Of a stretch of DNA of 9,543 nt, positions 6,526-9,543 are shown in pieces. The DNA comes from Deltaproteobacteria bacterium (GTDB lineage: Bacteria > Desulfobacterota > Desulfobacteria > Desulfobacterales > ETH-SRB1): contig JAFCZU010000090.1 in assembly GCA_019314185.1 (NCBI GenBank), positions 1 to 9,543 on the forward strand, in the 5' to 3' direction. Both the position numbers and the translations under genes were made by a program. The notes under the pieces were generated by a model. It was not told the DNA's origin, made no database searches, and saw nothing but the letters and a program-made list of their open reading frames with translations. Positions within the stretch are counted from its first letter, which is position 1. The number at the start of each line of letters is the position of its first letter.

Positions 6526-6930
6526 TTGTACATTTTGTTTCTTATGAGATATTTTTTTTTCGAAAATACTGAAGCTAAGAGGAGTGCTATTATTGAGAGA
6601 TATGAACAGGTGCTGGATGGCGCTCATGATGTTCATTTTGAACTTTGCAAAGCGTTTTTTTATAATGACAACAAATCGTTTGGGGCGGCAATCAGCGAAT
6701 TCTTGATTGAGCGAGAGGAGCGATATAGGAGTCTTGTTAGCAGAGAGAGCATTCCAGAGGAAGAAGCAGCAACTGAGGGATTTTTTAGTGTTGAAGGGCT
6801 TGCATTAGTGAGGTTAGCGGAGATAAAGGGATTCGAAACCCAAGAAAATTACCTATTCATACCATCTGTCGCGAGAAAAGATGTTTCTATTGTTTTTGCC
6901 CCGAACTCCTGGAAGAATGCTCACCAATAG
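6526..6930 (+). pseudogene. Imm49-like immunity protein, C-terminal half in the same frame
   Basis: This is the downstream remainder of the interrupted Imm49-like gene, in the same frame as 6160-6495. It contains helices starting YILFLMRYFFFENTEAKR, then EQVLDGAHDVHFELCKAFFYNDNKSFGAAISEFL, and a well-kept end EEEAATEGFFSVEGLALVRLAEIKGF followed by YLFIPSVAR, all of which look like conserved Imm49 C-terminal blocks. No further frameshift is visible, so decay is recent or absent. A separate start is possible at TTG 6526, with AAGGA (6514-6518) seven bases upstream, or at ATG 6544; either would omit the conserved EEEYKDDF that lies between the stop and the TTG. Whether it is translated by reinitiation, by readthrough or not at all cannot be told from sequence. 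Confidence 0.65.
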
Positions 6931-7130
6931 CGACCTCGGTTATAAGAACATGTGCTTATGGCATTTAACCTACGACAGAAAGCCCCTGTCTGGAACTTAT
7001 GGAATTAGGATTTTACGGCCAACTGGATTTGATAGTGAATAGATTATCTTCAACGTTCAAAAATCACAATTTATTCTCGGAACGACAGAGGATCGGTAAC
7101 TACTAAAAGGAACAAAATAGGGAACAAAAG
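6931..7130. other. Intergenic stretch without recognisable gene
   Basis: Together with the element flank up to 7229, this is about 300 bases without a supported gene. A 9-base direct repeat GGAACAAAA occurs at 7109-7117 and 7121-7129 (12-base period), next to the left inverted repeat of the transposase element. A weak 5-bp hairpin ATAAG...CTTAT lies at about 6942-6959 but has no T-run, so no terminator is called. Confidence 0.5.
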
Positions 7131-7159
7131 TGTCACATCTTAATTATTAACTATTGGCA
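7131..7159 (+). repeat. Left inverted repeat of the RAYT element
   Basis: The sequence begins TGTCACATCTTAATTATT and contains TATTAACTATT at 7145-7155. It pairs with 8185-8213 at 22 of 29 bases and lies 70 bases before the transposase start. Confidence 0.45.
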
Positions 7160-7229
7160 GTATCGTAAAATTATTCTACTCTTATTTGATACTCAATGAA
7201 CCGGAAGTGAAAGGCGAGGGCAAATTAAT

Positions 7230-8204
7230 ATGGCAAGACCGCTTCGTGTTGAATATCCCGGTGCTTTTTACCATGTGATCAACCGTGGCAATGCCGGAGA
7301 GACAATATTTAAAAGTAAAAGCGACAGGAAGAGGTTTTTTGAATGCCTTAAAAGAGCTGTTGAACGGTTTTCAATCAAGATTCATACTTATTGTTTGATG
7401 ACAAACCATTACCATCTTCTGGTAGAAACTCCGCACCCGAATTTAAGCAGGGCGATTCAATGGATTAACGTTAGCTATGCTGCATATTTCAATCGGAAAC
7501 GTCAAAGAAAAGGCCATCTATTTCAGGGACGTTTCAAGTCTATACTGGTCGATGCAGATGAATACCTCAAACATCTGTCCCGTTACATTCACCTGAATCC
7601 TGTTCGTGCAAAAATAGTCGAAAGTCCGGGCGAATACCCTTGGAGCAGCTATTCAGTCTTTATTGGAAAAGCCAAAGCAACTGGCTGGCTTGAGACAGGA
7701 TGGTTAGTTTCTCAATTTGGAAGAAAGAAAAAGGAATCAGCCAAAAATTATAGGGACTTTGTAGAAAATGTTGACATAGCTAATTTGGAGAATCCTGAAA
7801 AAGATTTAGTCGGAGGCCTCATCCTTGGTCCTTCAGATTTTGTGAGCTGGGTTAAAGAAAGCTTTCTTTTGCCTCGATCCGATGAAAAGGAGATACCACA
7901 ACTGAAGCAATTAAAGCTGTTAATTAGGAAAGAAGCTATAGCAGAAGCTGTGAGCAAGAAATTTGGCTGCGATCGTGAATGGATAGTAAAAAAGGGGCGT
8001 AAGAAAAACATGGCAAGGGACATGGCGATCTATCTTACCAGGGAGCTGACTGGCGAGACTTGCAAGAATCTGGGAGAATATTTTGATAACATATCCGGAG
8101 CGGGGGTTACTGTAAGATACAATCACATGTCAAATGAACTCAAGCGAAACAGAAGGCTCAAAGCAAGTGCGAATAAACTGCGAAAGCAAATAGTTAATAT
8201 TTAA
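7230..8204 (+). CDS. REP-associated tyrosine transposase (RAYT, Y1_Tnp) with DnaA-like C-terminal domain
   Basis: This 324-aa single-strand DNA endonuclease/transposase belongs to the IS200-like HUH superfamily. Residues 1-140 are the Y1_Tnp domain: MARPLRVEYPGAFYHVINRGN opening, the HUH pair His60-x-His62 within CLMTNHYHLLVETP, the FQGRFKSILVD segment (98-108), and RYIHLNPVRAKIVESPGEYPWSSY (118-141), where Tyr119 is the likely nucleophile. All key residues are present, so it may be active. Residues 230-320 resemble the DNA-binding domain IV of DnaA (IAEAVSKKFG, ARDMAIYLTRELTG, LGEYF, then a VTVRYNH segment), seen in a subgroup of these transposases. The ATG has GAGGG nine bases upstream. RAYTs act on REP-type hairpins; a dispersed hairpin occurs at 3364-3442 but is not clearly its substrate. 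Annotation pipelines sometimes misname this family as RelE toxin. Confidence 0.92.
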   Translation: MARPLRVEYPGAFYHVINRGNAGETIFKSKSDRKRFFECLKRAVERFSIKIHTYCLMTNHYHLLVETPHPNLSRAIQWINVSYAAYFNRKRQRKGHLFQGRFKSILVDADEYLKHLSRYIHLNPVRAKIVESPGEYPWSSYSVFIGKAKATGWLETGWLVSQFGRKKKESAKNYRDFVENVDIANLENPEKDLVGGLILGPSDFVSWVKESFLLPRSDEKEIPQLKQLKLLIRKEAIAEAVSKKFGCDREWIVKKGRKKNMARDMAIYLTRELTGETCKNLGEYFDNISGAGVTVRYNHMSNELKRNRRLKASANKLRKQIVNI

Positions 8205-8213
8205 TAGGCGACC
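8185..8213 (-). repeat. Right inverted repeat of the RAYT element
   Basis: It contains AATAGTTAATA at 8189-8199 and ends in GGCGACC, covering the last codons and stop of the transposase. It is the imperfect inverse of 7131-7159. Confidence 0.45.
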
Positions 8214-8244
8214 CGCCCCCAACCCTAAAACAACCATACCCAAA

Positions 8245-9543
8245 ATGACCCAAACAATCTCGGATTTTGAAACAGAACTATACCAGGAATATCTTGAGGA
8301 AGCCTCCTTCCTTTACGAGCAGCGTCTGACACTGTTTGATGATCCAGAAATAACATGGCTTGACATCGAAGATTTTGAAGAACGTTTTGAAGCACATATT
8401 GACGCTCTGGTAGTTGGCGAAGAGCTGGCATTGAATGTTTGCAAAACTCAGGCAATGGAAGGCGACTTTGGCGAGTTCCATGCCGCAGTGAGAGTTTTCT
8501 GTCGGCAAAACCGTCTGGACTTTGTGCAGGAATGCCTGGAAGCCCTTGATCCAGAGGATATAGAAAGGGTTCAAGCCATAAGCGACTCCCTCAACCATGA
8601 ACTGCCTGCAGAATGGAAAGATGAATTTATTCGTATTCTATCAGAAGGCAATCAAAAGCTAATTCCTGTTGCTGCTAGACTTATAGGGTATCGACGGTTG
8701 TCTTCAGGAAAAGAACTTCTCCAAGCATTGCAGCAAAACAATTCACACGCTGTATCTAACATTATTTGGGCTATTGGTCGCGTTCGCGAACAATATGCCC
8801 GCACACTCCTGTTCAATAAGTATCTTAAACACGAAGACGAATCAGTCTGTTCTGCAACAGCACTGGCGCTTTTGCGTATCGGCGATCCGCAAACCATAGA
8901 CCATTGCTTGCATTCTGTCCATTCAGGAAATTGGCCGTTTCTGCTACTGGGACTTGGAGGCAATCGCTCAACGGCAGCGGTTCTGATAGAAAGTGCCACT
9001 AACAACGAGGCAAGCGCTGATTGCCTGATCGCATTGGGTTTGCTCGGGAATATTTCGGCTGTTGACACACTTCTATCAGATCTTGGTAATGCCGATTTTG
9101 CCGAGTCTGCGGCAATAGCATTCAATCTCATTACCGGCGCGGGAATTTACGAAGAAGTTTTTATTCCTGAAGAAATAAATGAAGACGAACTGTTTGAAGA
9201 AGAACTTGAAAAGCTGAAACGCAGGGAAAGTCTGTATCCACCGGGAGAAGAACCTGGCACCACCATCACCCGCATCTCACAAAAACCAGAAGACTGGCAA
9301 AAGTGGTGGGCAGAAAATAAATCACACTTTAACCCCGCAATCCGTTACCGCAACGGCAAACCTTATTCGCCAGCCTGTCTGTTAGAAAACTTGGAATCAG
9401 AAAAAAGCCCGCGTATAGTACGACAAATGGCGTATGAAGAATTTGTAATCCGCTACGGCATCGACTTCCCCTTTGAAACCGACATGCTGGTATCACAACA
9501 AAAGCAGGCCATAGCAAAATATGAGGAGTGGATCAAAACGAAT
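8245..9543 (+). CDS. TIGR02270 family HEAT-repeat protein, T6SS-associated (3' end missing)
   Basis: An open frame runs 433 codons from ATG 8245 to the window edge without a stop. The N-terminus (ETELYQEYLEEASFLYEQR, then FEERFEAHIDALVVGEELA) is the typical TIGR02270 opening, which fixes the start. Residues about 130-300 are helical HEAT-like repeats with ALALLRIGDPQT- and LLLGLGGNRSTAAVL-type units. An acidic linker follows at about 303-335, and the C-terminal block KPEDWQKWWAENKSHF, IRYRNGKPYSP, LLENLESE and MAYEEFVIRYGIDFPFETD is diagnostic. By family length only a short piece is missing. These proteins recur in T6SS clusters with DUF2169/DUF4150 genes; their role is not established, and a scaffold or adaptor role is a guess. 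No Shine-Dalgarno sequence is visible: the 30 bases upstream are C/A-rich. The transposase ends 40 bases before it, so its native leader may have been displaced. Confidence 0.85.
   Translation, partial: MTQTISDFETELYQEYLEEASFLYEQRLTLFDDPEITWLDIEDFEERFEAHIDALVVGEELALNVCKTQAMEGDFGEFHAAVRVFCRQNRLDFVQECLEALDPEDIERVQAISDSLNHELPAEWKDEFIRILSEGNQKLIPVAARLIGYRRLSSGKELLQALQQNNSHAVSNIIWAIGRVREQYARTLLFNKYLKHEDESVCSATALALLRIGDPQTIDHCLHSVHSGNWPFLLLGLGGNRSTAAVLIESATNNEASADCLIALGLLGNISAVDTLLSDLGNADFAESAAIAFNLITGAGIYEEVFIPEEINEDELFEEELEKLKRRESLYPPGEEPGTTITRISQKPEDWQKWWAENKSHFNPAIRYRNGKPYSPACLLENLESEKSPRIVRQMAYEEFVIRYGIDFPFETDMLVSQQKQAIAKYEEWIKTN

Larger units (their letters stand above)
7131..8213 (+). mobile_element. 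Putative RAYT-type element bounded by imperfect inverted repeats
   Basis: A Y1 transposase gene is bracketed by a 29-base sequence (7131-7159) and its imperfect inverse (8185-8213), agreeing at 22 of 29 positions with an 11-base perfect core TATTAACTATT / AATAGTTAATA. The right copy overlaps the transposase stop codon. It could be an inserted unit of about 1.08 kb, but RAYT genes are usually stable single-copy residents, so mobility is unproven. The core is AT-rich, which lowers the weight of the match. Confidence 0.45.

Noticed and set aside
6496..6531. SECIS element recoding the TGA at 6493-6495
   Set aside because: The stem is only six base pairs and AU-rich, and Trp (TGG) is the simpler ancestral codon; kept only as a low-probability alternative.
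7154..7182. Possible promoter TTGGCA-N17-TACTCT upstream of the transposase
   Set aside because: The -10 box matches consensus poorly and lies in AT-rich sequence where such matches are common.
8652..9131. Long minus-strand ORF (159 codons) opposite the TIGR02270 gene
   Set aside because: It is the antisense shadow of a recognisable protein-coding frame that stays open for 433 codons, and its translation resembles no family.
1..9543. CRISPR array, tRNA or rRNA genes
   Set aside because: No regularly spaced repeats and no tRNA- or rRNA-like sequence were seen on either strand.

Overview
This window is an effector-and-accessory island of a type VI secretion system (T6SS), read almost entirely on the + strand, followed by a REP-associated transposase and a second T6SS-linked gene. 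The organism is a Gram-negative bacterium of moderate, AT-leaning base composition. The accessory families (DUF6484, DUF2169, DUF4150, TIGR02270), a dispersed hairpin of the GTCATTCCCGCG...GGAATGACG type and a transposase with a DnaA-like tail suggest a Desulfobacterota/Nitrospirota-like lineage, but this is inference and not proven by the window.

Bases 1-2786 form a tight delivery operon: the C-terminal two thirds of a VgrG spike, a DUF6484 protein whose tail resembles the VgrG tip, and a DUF2169 protein of the T6SS adaptor class. The gaps between these genes are only 1-4 bases. A near-consensus sigma-70-type promoter (2805-2833) then precedes a standalone PAAR-like DUF4150 spike tip.

Bases 3330-3547 hold an imperfect dispersed hairpin and a second strong promoter (3467-3495) with a small dyad between its -35 and -10 boxes. 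This promoter should drive a cargo sub-operon. Its genes are a thiolase-fold (beta-ketoacyl-synthase-like) protein that appears to lack the Cys-His-His catalytic set, an AHH/HNH-type nuclease toxin, an Imm11 (DUF1629) immunity protein, and an Imm49-like immunity gene cut in two by an in-frame TGA. The likely scheme is that the DUF4150 tip caps VgrG, the DUF2169 protein and perhaps the thiolase-like protein help load cargo, the AHH protein attacks nucleic acid in rival cells, and the immunity proteins protect the producer and its kin.

Bases 6931-7229 carry no recognisable gene. A RAYT/Y1 transposase (7230-8204) follows, bracketed by an imperfect inverted repeat (7131-7159 and 8185-8213). Directly after it begins a TIGR02270 HEAT-repeat protein, another common T6SS-locus gene. 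It has no visible ribosome binding site and runs off the right edge.
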